Of a stretch of 64,000 nucleotides of DNA, positions 46,330-57,700 are shown one piece after another (position 1 is the stretch's first letter; the number at the start of each line of letters is the position of its first letter). Source of the DNA: Antedon bifida (taxonomy: Eukaryota; Echinodermata; Crinoidea; Comatulida; Antedonidae). A program made the position numbers and the translations under genes. A model generated the notes under the pieces. That model saw only the letters and a program-made list of their open reading frames with translations. It made no database searches and was not told where the DNA came from. The DNA lies in assembly GCA_963402885.1 (NCBI GenBank), contig OY727095.1:12963001-13027000 (forward strand), read 5' to 3'.

Positions 46330-46640
46330 CAGATGTGGCACCGGTGGAGCACAGATATCAGATATAGAAAAAAAACTAATTTAATATCTTTTTGTATTTT
46401 AATCATCTGTGCTCTAGAGTGGCACCAGTGAAGCAGTGATATAAAATAGAAATAAGTCTGAATGTTAATATCTTTTCGTATGTTTATCATCTGTGCTCCA
46501 GTGGACTTAATTTGGCACCAGTGGAGCACAGTGATATAAAATAGAAATAAAGTCACTAAATTTTAATATCTTTTCGTATGTTAATACACTATGCTCCAGT
46601 GAATCCAATTTGGCGCCAGTGGAGCACAGCGAAATAGTCC
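46330..46640. repeat. About 90-100-bp tandem repeat, four units
   Basis: 'ggcaccagtggagcacag' and variants lie near 46,335, 46,422, 46,513 and 46,612, alternating with the inverted motif 'tgtgctccagtgga'. Each unit therefore carries a potential GTGCTCCACTGG-type hairpin. Confidence 0.8.
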
Positions 46641-47222
46641 CATACAAAAACATCGATGAATAAGTTACGATTAAATCAGTAAGCGCAACGCCGGCGCTGT
46701 GTCTCTGTGGAAACCAAGTATTGAGGAACTACAGCTTATAGTACTTGCTAAATTTAGTTAAACTTGTTTTATTAGGAAGTTATTAGATCTCCACCTACAA
46801 CCACTTCATAAGGAAATAACTGAAGTTTAAAAATTCAATAACAAAAAATGCTGTAACCACTCCTACTTATACACGTGAATTATAAATTAACCATACAAAT
46901 AAGTTTGCAAAATAAAGACACTGCGAATTTTAAAAAATTAAAAGAGATCATAAACGAATTTTCTTTCTTTTCACATTTATTTAGCCAACATTAGGATATT
47001 GGACCATACAAAAGAAAATTGCATTTTTCTGTAGTTGTAAGTCCTTTTACAAATTGTAAAAGTAAAACGTACAGAAATCTTTGGCAGGTTTATTTTTATA
47101 TTTGTAACGTCAAAAGCGTCAACAAAAAATTATTTTATATAGAAACATTTATTTGTTTAACCATGGAGCTATACTGCCTTATAACGCAATTTAACCGGTT
47201 ATTTTAAAATAGATTAAAAATA

Positions 47223-47806
47223 GATAACAACTAGAGGGTACTCCGAGAGTACAAACCTCCGCCTACTGTAAAATTCCCCTACATAAAATGTCCCCTGAAT
47301 ATTTTTTTTTTACATTTTTTTTTATTAGTTCTAAGTGTAAATATGTTAACTGCACACTACAAAGTTGTGGATGACAGTGTGGTGTAATGGTTATGTATCC
47401 AGCCTCTCACAGTTGAGATCGCTGGTTCAAGTCCCACTGAGGTTTTTTTTTTTTTATAATTTTTTTATTTCTTTTTTTTTTAGTTTTTTGTGGACCTTGA
47501 TCTTTGACCCTGACCCTTCAAAATTTAACCACAATTATATGATGTGTCATTGATCATTGTGGCTAAGTTTGGTGAGAATCGGATAAAAACTGTGGTCTCT
47601 AGGCAGTAAAATAGTTTTTTGTTAGTTGTGACCTTGACCTATGACCTTTTCACCTCAAATTCGAACTCGTCCGAGCTTTTGGGGAATAGATCATTGTTGC
47701 CAAATTTGGTGAGAATCGGATAAAAACTGTGGCCTCCAGGCTGTTCACAGACACACACACAAACACACTACAGGGGTGAAAACATAACCTCCTTGGCGGA
47801 GGTAAT
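47223..47806. mobile_element. SINE-like composite repeat with tRNA-like segment
   Basis: Positions 47,376-47,442 resemble a tRNA (A-box-like TGGTGTAATGG, B-box-like GGTTCAAGTCCC) and are followed by a T13 run that would terminate Pol III. Downstream is a duplicated 'tttggtgagaatcggataaaaactgtgg' segment and the end 'aacctccttggcggaggtaat', a sequence I associate with dispersed repeats of marine invertebrates. A matching 'acctccgcc' lies at the left edge. The T-arm does not pair well, so it is not a functional tRNA. Confidence 0.6.
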
Positions 47807-47810
47807 AACA

Positions 47811-48991
47811 AGACCGCGTTTCTGCTCAATTTGTGCTCCGAAATAACCGGTTAAATCTATGGGTGGTCGTCGAGCAAAACGTCATCATTACCCAAAATGC
47901 AATACACTCAGACGGAAGTAGTAAGTTGGCTGTTTGTTTACATCGACGTCAGTACACACGTGCGTGATATCGCCGAACATCTCAAACATGTTAACATAAT
48001 AAAATGTTGTCTCCAGGTCTACAAGTTTTGTTTTTTGTAAAGCCTACTTAACATCGCTAATAAAATTAATTCTCATGGCGCCTTCAATAACATGGGGAGG
48101 GTCGTGCAGCGCCCGATCGCCTAGGATAATTATTATCTAGTCTAATTCCTCAAAAAGGCGATGTTACACGGCCCTTTCCCACGTGAACGACTGTTGTCTT
48201 TCGCGAGCGCGGTCCTACTAAACACCAAACGGAAACAAAAACGAGACTCAGAATGTTGCAATACCTACCAAACGAGAGTAGATAATTGTTAATTAATTAT
48301 GAAAACCCAACTTATATAGCAAAAATCGTCCGAATTTATGTTAAAAACGATGAGTTTAGCCACAAAAACTTAATCAAACGAGAGTATCCAAGTCATAGAA
48401 TATCGCACGCACATAGTGCCTTTAATAGAATAATGAGTATTGAACATTATTTCGTATATTTATGTACTAACATAAATAATAACACATTTCTATGCTTAAT
48501 AAAATCATATTTAATATATTATCAAAGGCTCTGATAACCTTTGTTTTCGGTCGATGTGATGTTTTTCTAAAAAATTATATTATGTAAAACGATCAAAGTA
48601 AGATTGCTCATTGTTCCCCTATTAAAGGGGAGAATAATAATAAAGGGATAGAATATCATGATTTCCGGACATTTTTTATTGTTGATCGTTAAAGTTACGG
48701 AGATCAACAGAGTTGTAACGCCAAATGGAGATCGTGAAGAAAAAAGGGGGGTCAAATAACCGTTATTTCGTGTTGCAGCTAAGAATTGCTCAGCGATAAC
48801 CGGTTAAACGGCGTTCTAACACCGATTTAAATGGGTGTTTTTAACCGGTGATTTTGCGCTGCCTTTTAACCGGTTACCACAAATTTGTCCTGTTTCTGCT
48901 GCCAAGAAAATGGAGTTAATTTATTCACACCGATTTTAATTTATTCACACCGATTTTAACCGGTTATTTTGTATGCAGCAGAAACAGGCCC
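47811..48991. mobile_element. Non-autonomous DNA element with GTTTCTGCTGC ends and AACCGGTTA subterminal motifs
   Basis: The left end cgTTTCTGCTcaat...AAATAACCGGTTAAATC mirrors the right end ending GCAGCAGAAACAGGCCC. AACCGGTTA palindromes occur at least five times, near both ends, alongside another internal GTTTCTGCTGCC. The terminal motif is shared with 25,730-26,373 while the subterminal palindrome differs. No transposase found. Confidence 0.7.
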
Positions 48992-49109
48992 TCAGTGCTT
49001 ATTAGAATATCATCATTATAACTGCGTAAGTTACACAAACTTTTTTATGCCGCCTAATTGCCGGTGTTTTCTGAAATACCGTAGACATTAAAGAAAAGCA
49101 GGTGGAAGA

Positions 49110-49830
49110 GTGCATTATTATGCTAATCATACGTCGTCTCAACGAGACATGATCGTGCTTGCGGGTGATGTCGAAACCAACCCCGGTCCTGGTGGATCTA
49201 CAGTAAATCTATCTTATTATAATGCTAGAAGCATTGTAAATAAAATTTCAGATCTCCAGCGTATTATCACCACTGAATCACCCAATGTAATCTGCATTAC
49301 AGAAACTTTCCTACACCCAACGATATCTAACTCTGAAATGTTTCCTACATCCTTATACACAGTATTTAGATGTGACAGAAACCGACATGGTGGAGGAACG
49401 CTTATTGCTGTCGTTAATGACTTACAACCCCATGACACAGCTAATTAGTATAACGTTGATGGTCTTGGACTGTTATACGGTATATACTATGAAAGGTAAA
49501 GTTCTTATTGGTTGTGTATATCGTCCTCCGAATGCTAATATTACTTTCTTTGATAAACTGCAAAATAGTATTGACTCAGTTTTTGACGATGTTCATTTAT
49601 ACAATTGTATAATTCTAACAGGCGATTTCAACATTAATTTGAACTCTCATGATAATTATTTAAAGGAGAAACTTTCCTCTGTTCTAGATGTATTGAACTT
49701 TACACAAGTTGTTAATTTTGTTACTAGCTGACGCAGAAATGAACTTTCTAGTGAAGGAAATCTGATCGACCATGTCTATGTCAGCAAACCTGAAACGCTT
49801 TCATCCATCTCAAAATGTGCACCTATCTTA
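49110..49830 (+). pseudogene. LINE endonuclease fragment, frameshifted
   Basis: Frame 49,110-49,448 carries the N-terminal endonuclease motifs. The homologous reading continues in the frame of 49,372-49,731 and stops at TGA 49,729-49,731. An SDHDG-like end (GSDHDG, near 49,835) follows in the same register. It is inactive as it stands. Confidence 0.8.
49149..49190 (+). other. 2A-like ribosome-skipping motif at LINE N-terminus
   Basis: It encodes MIVLAGDVETNPGP, fitting the 2A consensus D-x-E-x-N-P-G/P preceded by a short hydrophobic stretch. 2A-like sequences are known at the N-termini of some echinoderm and other metazoan APE-type LINEs, where they direct co-translational separation. The upstream frame is open only from a TAA at 49,089-49,091, so any upstream peptide would be short or truncated here. 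Confidence 0.85.
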
Positions 49831-49854
49831 GGTAGCGATCACGATGGAATCCAG

Positions 49855-52000
49855 TTGTGCTTAGATCTCGCTTTCAAAGGGACTCGCCTGCCTCCTGGCT
49901 ATTTTTTAGACTACGCTAAGATTGATATTAATAGATTTAATAACACTTTCGAAAATACTGATTGGCCTGATTTTACATGCGCTATTGATATGAACTCTGC
50001 TTGGGACTTTTTTAGAACACATTTCCTTGATGTCATTCACAATGTAGTTCCGAAACGCAAGGCTAAGAGGCGTTCTAAACCTCCGTGGATAACGCCCGAT
50101 ATAATAAAACAATCAAGAATCAAGAAGCATTTATTCAAGAAAGCTAAAAATTCAGATGACGTAGTTAAATGGGATAAGTTCAGGAAATGTCGAAACGCTC
50201 TCAAATATCGTGTAAACAAATCATACTTTGAGTATGTTAATAATCTCGCGGCAAAAAGTAATACTGACAATGGAAAAGCGTTTTGGTCATTTATGAGGAA
50301 ATCGCGAGCGAAAAACGCACCGAAGATGTTTAATATTAATGGGACACTAGTAGAGAATCCCCAGATTATTGCCGACGCTTTTAACTCTTTTTTTCAATCA
50401 AATTTCACTAATGACTCTGTGCAGGTTGAAACTCACACTGATTGTACTGGGAACCATATTGGCCTCTCTCCCCTCAATAACATCAATACAACCCCGTCGG
50501 AGGTCTTGTTCATAATTAACGGTCTGAAAATGGGGAAAGCTCCGGGGCCCGATGGCATAACGTCATCGATGCTTAAACTATCTGCTACATATTATATGTA
50601 AGCCCCTTTCTGAGATTTTCAATCTTTCGCTTCGTTCTGGCGTTCTTCCGACGGAATGGAAAGTGGCCAATGTGGTTCCCATTCACAAATCGGATGATGT
50701 TAAAGTTATAAACAACTATCGTCCGATTTCGCTATGTAGTGTTGTGGGTAAAATACTTGAGAGAATCGTGTGTAAAAATCTAACCGACCACCTTAACTTG
50801 CATGGTATGATGTCCTCACAACAGCACGGGTTTGTCTCCGGGAGGTCCTGTCAAACTCTCCTTGCCACTGCATACACCCATTGGTCTGATATTTTGGATG
50901 AACGCAAGCCCCCTCCCATTGATGCCCTGTTCTTAGATTTTAGCAAGTCTTTTAATCGGGTCTGTCACTCGCTGCTCCTTGAGAAGCTTCACCGTCTTGG
51001 GATCTGTGGCGAAATTTTGCGGTGGTTCACATCTTTTTTATTGGGTAGGTCTCAAAGAGTTGCGTTTAGGGGTGCCCTGTCATACAGTTGTCCTGTCTCC
51101 TCGGGAGTCCCGCAAGGTAGTGTACTCGGCCCGGTTTTGTTTAATGTATTTACTTTAAACTTGTCCTCCTCCATTGAATCGAATATTTTACTTTATGCCG
51201 ACGATGTAGCTGTCTACAGGGCAATAAGATCTACCGAAGATAGTGCTGCATTGCAGAACGACATAAACGAAATTTATAATTGGAGTGTTCTTAATAAATT
51301 ACCGCTTAATCCTATTAAATGTAAGCACATACGGTTTACTAGATCAGCCAAACTTAAGAACAGTGCAATCAATTATCTTATTGGGGAGAACGTTATTGAG
51401 AGGGTGGAGTGTTATTGAGAGGGTGGAGTGTTTTAAATATATTGGGATTACCTTTACACACAAGCTTGAATGGGGTACCCATGTCGCAAATGTTAGGTCT
51501 AAGGCGTCCAGGCTTCTGGGGTTTATCATGAGGGTCGTGCGTTTTAGAAACCACATCGTTATCCCGAAGCTTTTTAATGCTCTTGTTAGACCTATTATGG
51601 AGTATGGGATGCCGGCGTGGTTTCCGTATCGAAAGGGAGAGATTGAATCTTTAGAGAGGGTTCAACGCCGCATGACCAGGGTTTGTATACCTAAATCCAG
51701 GGGCACCCTGTCTTATGAGCAGAGACTTAGAGTTCTTGGTCTTCCGTCATTTGATCGTCGTATAAATTACCTATTGATTTCCTTTGTTTCCAAATGTCTC
51801 TATAACAAATATAATTTTAAAATTTTTGATTTTGTTCAGTTTAACCTCAGGCGTGACAATGATCTAAGAATTGTTCACAAGTTTGGTAGGACTGACAATT
51901 CTAAATTTTCTACATTTAAGCAGTTTCAACGCTCATGGGATAGGTTGCCTCAGGATCTTAGAAATACGCTCCCGATTAACTTAGGCTTATTTTTTTTTTT
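49855..52000 (+). pseudogene. LINE reverse transcriptase fragment, frameshifted
   Basis: Three successive frames, 49,855-50,601, 50,663-51,418 and 51,285-52,022, carry RT fingers and palm (YADD box near 51,190-51,205) and the thumb/C-terminal part. The second break coincides with an exact 19-bp duplication (51,392-51,410 and 51,411-51,429). The C-terminus is interrupted by an inserted poly(A) fragment at 51,993-52,084. Confidence 0.85.
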
Positions 52001-52084
52001 TTTTTTAATCTTTTGTGGTTAACTACCACCTTTATTCAACAATTACAGAATCTCATATATATATTTACATTATTTCATGCATAT
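51993..52084 (-). mobile_element. Retroposed poly(A) fragment with target-site duplication
   Basis: On the minus strand about 78 bases of unique sequence contain AATAAA (52,036-52,031) 24 bases before a run of 14-17 A. The insert is bounded by 12-bp direct repeats TTAGGCTTATTT at 51,981-51,992 and 52,085-52,096. This is the hallmark of LINE-mediated insertion of a 3'-truncated transcript end. It sits inside the older LINE at 49,095-52,461. Confidence 0.85.
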
Positions 52085-52200
52085 TTAGGCTTATTTATTA
52101 ATAAATTAAAATGTTATTTTAAGCAAAATATTTCCTTTTATTCTTTTACAACTATCGGCCATTAATCCACGAAAAATTGAAACTTCATTTGATATCTGTG

Positions 52201-52220
52201 ATAATAATAACAGTAATAAC

Positions 52221-52250
<30 letters not shown>
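52201..52250. repeat. (TAA)n microsatellite
   Basis: An imperfect then perfect taa/ata run, about 45 bases, in the 3' region of the LINE. Confidence 0.95.
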
Positions 52251-52251
<1 letters not shown>

Positions 52252-52461
52252 TCTAGGGTAACTTTTGTATAGATATTTGTACTTTTTAATCTTCACGTTG
52301 TTTTTAATGTTGTAATTTTGTATTTTATTGTTGGATGATTATGTTTTGCTTTGGAGACCCACTTGATAGTTTGATTTAGTTCGCTTTTGGGAATCCTGTC
52401 TCTCTCTATTGTTTGTTATTTTTTGTTATAATTATGTGAGACGAAATAAATGAAATGAAAT

Positions 52462-53660
52462 GTCTTACTGAATTTAAGCGATTACACGGGTTTTAAAACG
52501 AAACTGTCTTGCTCCGTCAGATTGTGACTCGTCGCAATTTGTAGTTTGTCCTAATCTATGGCACGCCAGGACGGACATAACTATTTCGAATTGACACTCG
52601 TCGCAATTTGTAGTTTGTCATAATCGGCCAATAACAGCAGCTGGCGTTTAAAAATGCTATGCAAATGATACAGCTAGCGCATGTAGGGTTAGAGGAGGAG
52701 AGAATGACGCGTCCGCCGCGGTAAATTCAAACATGCATGGAACATTGAAGCGTGTCATGTATTAAAGCATTATATATTGTGCGATCACGATACACGTCGT
52801 CATAATCTCAACTACAGTACTGTATTATAGACAATGCTATAAACTCTTAGTTTTCTTTAGAATTATAATCTGGTAATGGCGGTTGATGCAAAATCAACGA
52901 GGTAAAGTGTAAACGTAAACGTTTATGTAATTTTTACGGTACGTTTTGTAAGGCGTTTGATTTAATTCAACAAAACCAGAAGTAAACTACAGAGGTAACA
53001 AATAAATGTAAATCGGAAAAACAAACAAATGAATAAAATTATTATTAATTATTAAAATAAAGTACAGAATATAGTATAAATAGTTACATTTATTTAAATA
53101 TTATTTATTTATTTATTGTATGTTTCAATATTTTTTTAATATATATCTTGGCATCTTTATTTAGAAAAATATTGCAGCCAAAGGCTGAATTGCTGAATTG
53201 TTTACAATAAAATTACAATATTCAATTATTAAAATGACATAACAAAGTTAACATTTATGTATAAAGAAACCATCGATTTTACAATAAAATTACAATAGTA
53301 TATAATATAAAATGGCATAAAACATTTTAATTTTAAATATTAAACAAATCCTTCGTTGAGAGATATAAAATATAGGCCTATAGGCCTAACATGACATAAA
53401 AAGAAAAATGATAAAAATATCAAAAAAACATCATTGATCATCAGGTCGGTTATTTTAATATTATCTTTTACCTAAATGTATAACAAACAATTTGATCAAG
53501 AACTCTATTAAATACCATCGAGCTAAATTATGGAATTCAATCCATGTAGATATTAAAACTGCATCTATAACCTCTAAATTTAAATTAGTATACAAGACCT
53601 ACTTACTTTCAAGATATGATAAACGTTAAATATATATATTTCCTAAGACCATTTTAAATA
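52462..53660. other. Intergenic sequence with a LINE relic
   Basis: 'gactcgtcgcaatttgtagtttgtc' is directly repeated near 52,527 and 52,584. The rest is AT-rich. A short LINE C-terminal relic at 53,488-53,630 is listed separately. Confidence 0.5.
53488..53630 (+). pseudogene. LINE C-terminal relic
   Basis: The open stretch reads IKYHRAKLWNSIHVDIKT...SKFKLVYKTYLLSRY and then TAA. The 'AKLWNSI...I...SFK...LK.YLL' pattern is the usual end of CR1/Jockey-type LINE ORF2. No other part of the element remains here. Confidence 0.6.
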
Positions 53661-54102
53661 ACAAGGCCATATACATGGCTGCAGTGCGACCAACCGACCG
53701 ACCATCCGACCGACATGTGAGCTGACTAAAAATTGTAGTTTTGTTTTCTTTATTATTAGTTTATGTAGTAATTTACGCAAGTAACTTCAAACCCATAACA
53801 TTATTATTTTATGTTTTGTTGGATTTTTACTCCTAGGAGTTTATTAACATGATAATCATAATAATTTTGTATATATTTTTGTTTTAAATAGGCCCTACGC
53901 AGTGATTTAAAAAAATGTTCTCCAGTCAGGAAAGTCTATTTTGCCGAATATAAATATAAAGGTTATAAGTGACATTTTTAGTCGCGTGCAACGCGACTCT
54001 ACAGCTCACTATGTCGGTCGGTTTGTTGGATGGTCGTATGGTTGGTCGGTAAACACTAACTCAAATTTGAGCACGCGACTGCAGACATGTATATGGCCTT
54101 GT
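53661..54102. mobile_element. DNA-transposon-like element with ACAAGGCCATATACATG ends
   Basis: ACAAGGCCATATACATG at 53,661-53,677 is the exact complement of 54,086-54,102, and pairing continues with few mismatches into GCTGCAGT. Inside, 'gaccaaccgaccgacc' and 'ggtcggtcggtttgttgg' add further inverted symmetry. 442 bp; no transposase. Confidence 0.82.
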
Positions 54103-54652
54103 TCCTGTGAATACTTACTTTGCTATTATTTTTGTTTTGTTTTGGTAATTATAATTTAATATAGGCCTAAGATACAAAATCAATAGACCTTAGTAATGAT
54201 CAATATAAAATGATACATTATTTTAATTACTGTAGGTTTGTATTTATTTATTTATCGTTATCTTTCTGAAATGTGTTAATATAATAATTATTTGATGTCC
54301 ATCGACTCTGTTTGACTGAAAAAATACTAAAAATGAAACAATATCTATATAGAGTTTAGTAGCTAGTTTTGTCTCTTACATGCTATATTCAGCGAGGAAG
54401 TCTTTTAGTCTTTTTAATTTAGGCCTATAAGGAAACGACTAAAGTTTGGAAAATTCAAACAATTGCTGTAACCACTAAAACACGTGAATAACATTCTGGA
54501 ATTAGACTCTTTAATAATTTCACAGAAAACCCACAAAAGCACAGTCAATTTAGCATATGGTTAATTTCCGCATTTATAGCAGAAAATAGTCTTACTGTAG
54601 TTCATTGTTGGACAGGGCATGTACAACTCCTTCGCGTGTATAGGAATACATT

Positions 54653-54707
54653 ATGGAAAAAGCAAAACAACTGGTATTTCTATTTTTATGCATTGCACAT
54701 TGCACAG
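54653..54707 (+). CDS. Receptor exon 1, signal peptide
   Basis: ATG followed by MEKAKQLVFLFLCIAHCT, a basic n-region then hydrophobic core ending in a Cys/Thr site. Donor CAG|GTAAGA, phase 1. Confidence 0.85.
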
Positions 54708-57700
54708 GTAAGACGATTTCTTCTATTCGATTATTTGTTGCATGTGCGCTACTTAATTAGTGTCTCCTGTCTGAAGAGGAGGCCTACTAATATTGCTCAG
54801 AGTGCACAAGACTAGAAACTGAACATATTTTGTTTAGAGAAGCTGTGATTAAGATTGAGAAAACTAGATATAAACGTCTATAGAGATCGGAAATGTCTTT
54901 TCCAAGCCTCTTTCAGCTAACATTTTAGTTTCTTCAGATTTTGTTGCAATAATATCTAAACCAACAAAGTATATATTCTACAAATTTTGGGTAAAACTTT
55001 ACATATCTACAAGGCTTGTATGCAGCTACTACTGTAATACCGTATTGATTCGAATAAAGAATTGTGGCATTTAATAAAATATATACTGCATACAGTTAAT
55101 TATGTGTTTTCTTTATTTTTGTATAGTTGTTACTGTGTTTTCATTTTCACTTACAGTAGTATTTTCCCTTACTTTACTTACATTTACAGTAGAATAATTA
55201 CTGTATATTTTTTCTGTAAACCAAGTGCAGTATTGCTGATACTATACTGTATATTTTACAGTATTGTTTTCCTTTACTGTATTTACAATTACAGTATAAT
55301 GTTTCACTACTATACTGTAATAAATCTTACAGTATATTATTTTTTATCTGTTTATAGTAATACAGATGGTACTGTGAAATTTACAGTAAATTACTAGCAA
55401 ATTACTCAGCTGCCAGTAAACATACTGTACCTTTTACAGTACAATTGTGTTAATAGAAAAAGTTTTTGTTTTACAGGTGAAGTTATGTTTGTGATCAACC
55501 GTAATCCTGCAGGAATTTTCATGTCGAATATGAGTTCCAGTGACAACACACATTTCAGTTTTGTTTCAACAATTCATAATGTTGAATTATCCCATCCCTT
55601 CGCTATTGGTTACGATGTTAACTCATCAACACTATACTGGTCTGACTTCTTCGGCAATAGCGGAATTAAACGTTATCTATTAGTCACTAACCAACATGAA
55701 GTTTTCGTGTCAACTAGCTTTTGTAAGATAAAATATTGTTTGTTCATTTTTACTTTTTTTTTATTAGAAAGAGGTTTTATAAAGAAAATTCTGGTCTAGA
55801 AAGTTGGGTGGCAAAAAAAAGGTGGTAGTAGGCCTAAAGAATTCTACTGTAATTGAAACAGTATAGGCCTACTAAGAACGAAGAACCATATAAGTAGGCC
55901 TATAAAGATAGTAGTAGGCCTAGGCTGTGATCTATCCTTGGCCTAAATCAGGAAAAGTTTATGTTTATTTATGATGTTGGCATAGAATTAGTAGAAAACC
56001 TCTCTCAAATAGTTTTTTAACAAGTTTCAATGGATATCAACAACAACAACATTTATTTAGAAAACAGTTCATGAAATAAAAACAGCATACATTAATTACA
56101 ATAACTTAAAATGGTGACATTAAATAAGAACTGTTTCAGGGATCAGAAAAAGAAGTAAAAGAACTTGTCAAAAACCAACCCCTAAACAAAAACAACAAAA
56201 GAGCAACTGCAAGACAAATCATTAGCTAATAATAATAGATCTATAAATTATAATCCTACACAATTTATAAGTGGTTTATTTTTTTCATTTAACAAAAATA
56301 AAAAATCTAATTACGGCACATGATTATTTGTATTTGGAAACAAATGATTTTTTAATGGTTTTTTAAAAAATATTTTAAGGTTTTTACAACATGTCGTTTT
56401 TGTAGACAGTTCATTCCATAACTTAGAACCATATACTGTAACAAAAAATTGAGTCTTTTTTAGCCTCGTAAATGGTACTTCCAATCTTTTGGTATTTCTA
56501 AGATGATAAATGTTACGTACTTTATGTTTGAGGTAGAGATTGGCAATATATTATTTACATATTTATACATAATAGATAAAACTTGTAAGTTATGTAGATC
56601 ATAAATATTTAGAATATTCTTCTTAGATCCGATAAAAGAAGTCATTTTGTCTGTTTCATTGTTTCGCGTTACGACGACGACAAGGAAAGTGACGGGAGTT
56701 TCAACTCTAACGTTCAACGCTAGAATTCAAATGTTCGCGCTATCGTTATTAAAAAATGATGATCTAAGCTGTCGTCCACTCAAAATCAGCTAATTTTTCT
56801 GTTGACATGTCCTGTGCATCTTGTCATGGATTACATTTTTTTGTGTATTGAATTGTATGTGCCCACCAAGCACGCAAACGAGTTCGCGATGACTGATTCG
56901 AATAATAAACATTCAATGGCCTCTCCAAACCCAACATTAGAGACTTAGGCCAAAACTGTGAATTTGCACAAAATGATATTATAAATCAACTATATAGTGA
57001 TATGAACAAGTTAATAATGTCAAATTTGGTAACGCGTGCACATCTCGCTATATCCTGGATTCGCCTCGGCCAAATATAATGTATAGGCCTATGTGGTGTT
57101 GTTATTCTATACTGCTACTAAAGTATTTTCCATACTTTCAAACAATACAATACATGTTGTGTATCTATTATTAGATCTTCTGGACGTTTTTATGTGTATA
57201 CATTATACATTATGTTTAAATGACAGTTGTAGTATTTATAAAATCTTATAGCCTATAAGTTGAGTAAGATTTCTCATTACAATTGTGATTTACAACAATT
57301 TATTACAACATTATGGTTGTTTAATATTGTTCATCGTTAATAAAGATGTGTATGGCTTAGCCGTTGATGGATCTGAAAAGAAGCTTTATTGGACAAGTAG
57401 TGCTGACCGCATTGAAGTAATAAATCTGGATGGAACGAACAGAAAAGTTCTGATTAAATCAGCATGCTATCCATATGCAATTGAGATAGACACAACTAAC
57501 CGGTACGTCATTCTTTACAGTACAGTAGACAGTAGCCTCCGCTTTACTAATTTCGTAAGTTCTTATTAGTTGGTCTATTTTTAAAGGTCTGTGAACCACT
57601 TGTAACATAATTTTGACAGTAAAAGACAATATTTAGACTAGATGGTTTACGGATACACAGTAATTTCAGCGTAAAAACTGACGATTTTCAAATGTAAGCA

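Larger units (their letters stand above)
49095..52461 (+). mobile_element. Degenerate non-LTR retrotransposon (CR1/Jockey-like group)
   Basis: The order of parts is a 2A-like motif (49,149-49,190), an APE endonuclease fragment (YYNARSIVNK, ITETFLHP, GGGTLIAV, VYRPP, GDFNIN, to 49,830), a reverse transcriptase (GKAPGPDGIT, NYRPISLCSVVGKILE, QHGFVSGRSC, DALFLDFSKSF, SGVPQGSVLGP, LLYADD), and a C-terminal segment (ERVQRRMTRVC). A (TAA)n tract lies at 52,201-52,250 and the 3' end is ...gacgaaataaatgaaatgaaatg. The frame changes near 49,435, 50,600 and 51,411, and a stop lies at 49,729. The family assignment is from motif memory. Confidence 0.85.

Noticed and set aside
47376..47455. Functional tRNA gene with T-run terminator
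   Set aside because: A- and B-box-like motifs are present but the T-arm and anticodon arm do not pair properly, and the segment is embedded in a dispersed repeat.
55062..55397. 111-codon hydrophobic plus-strand ORF (Tyr/Phe/Ile-rich)
   Set aside because: It lies in receptor intron 1. The hydrophobicity comes from a T-rich tract with TACTGTA words.
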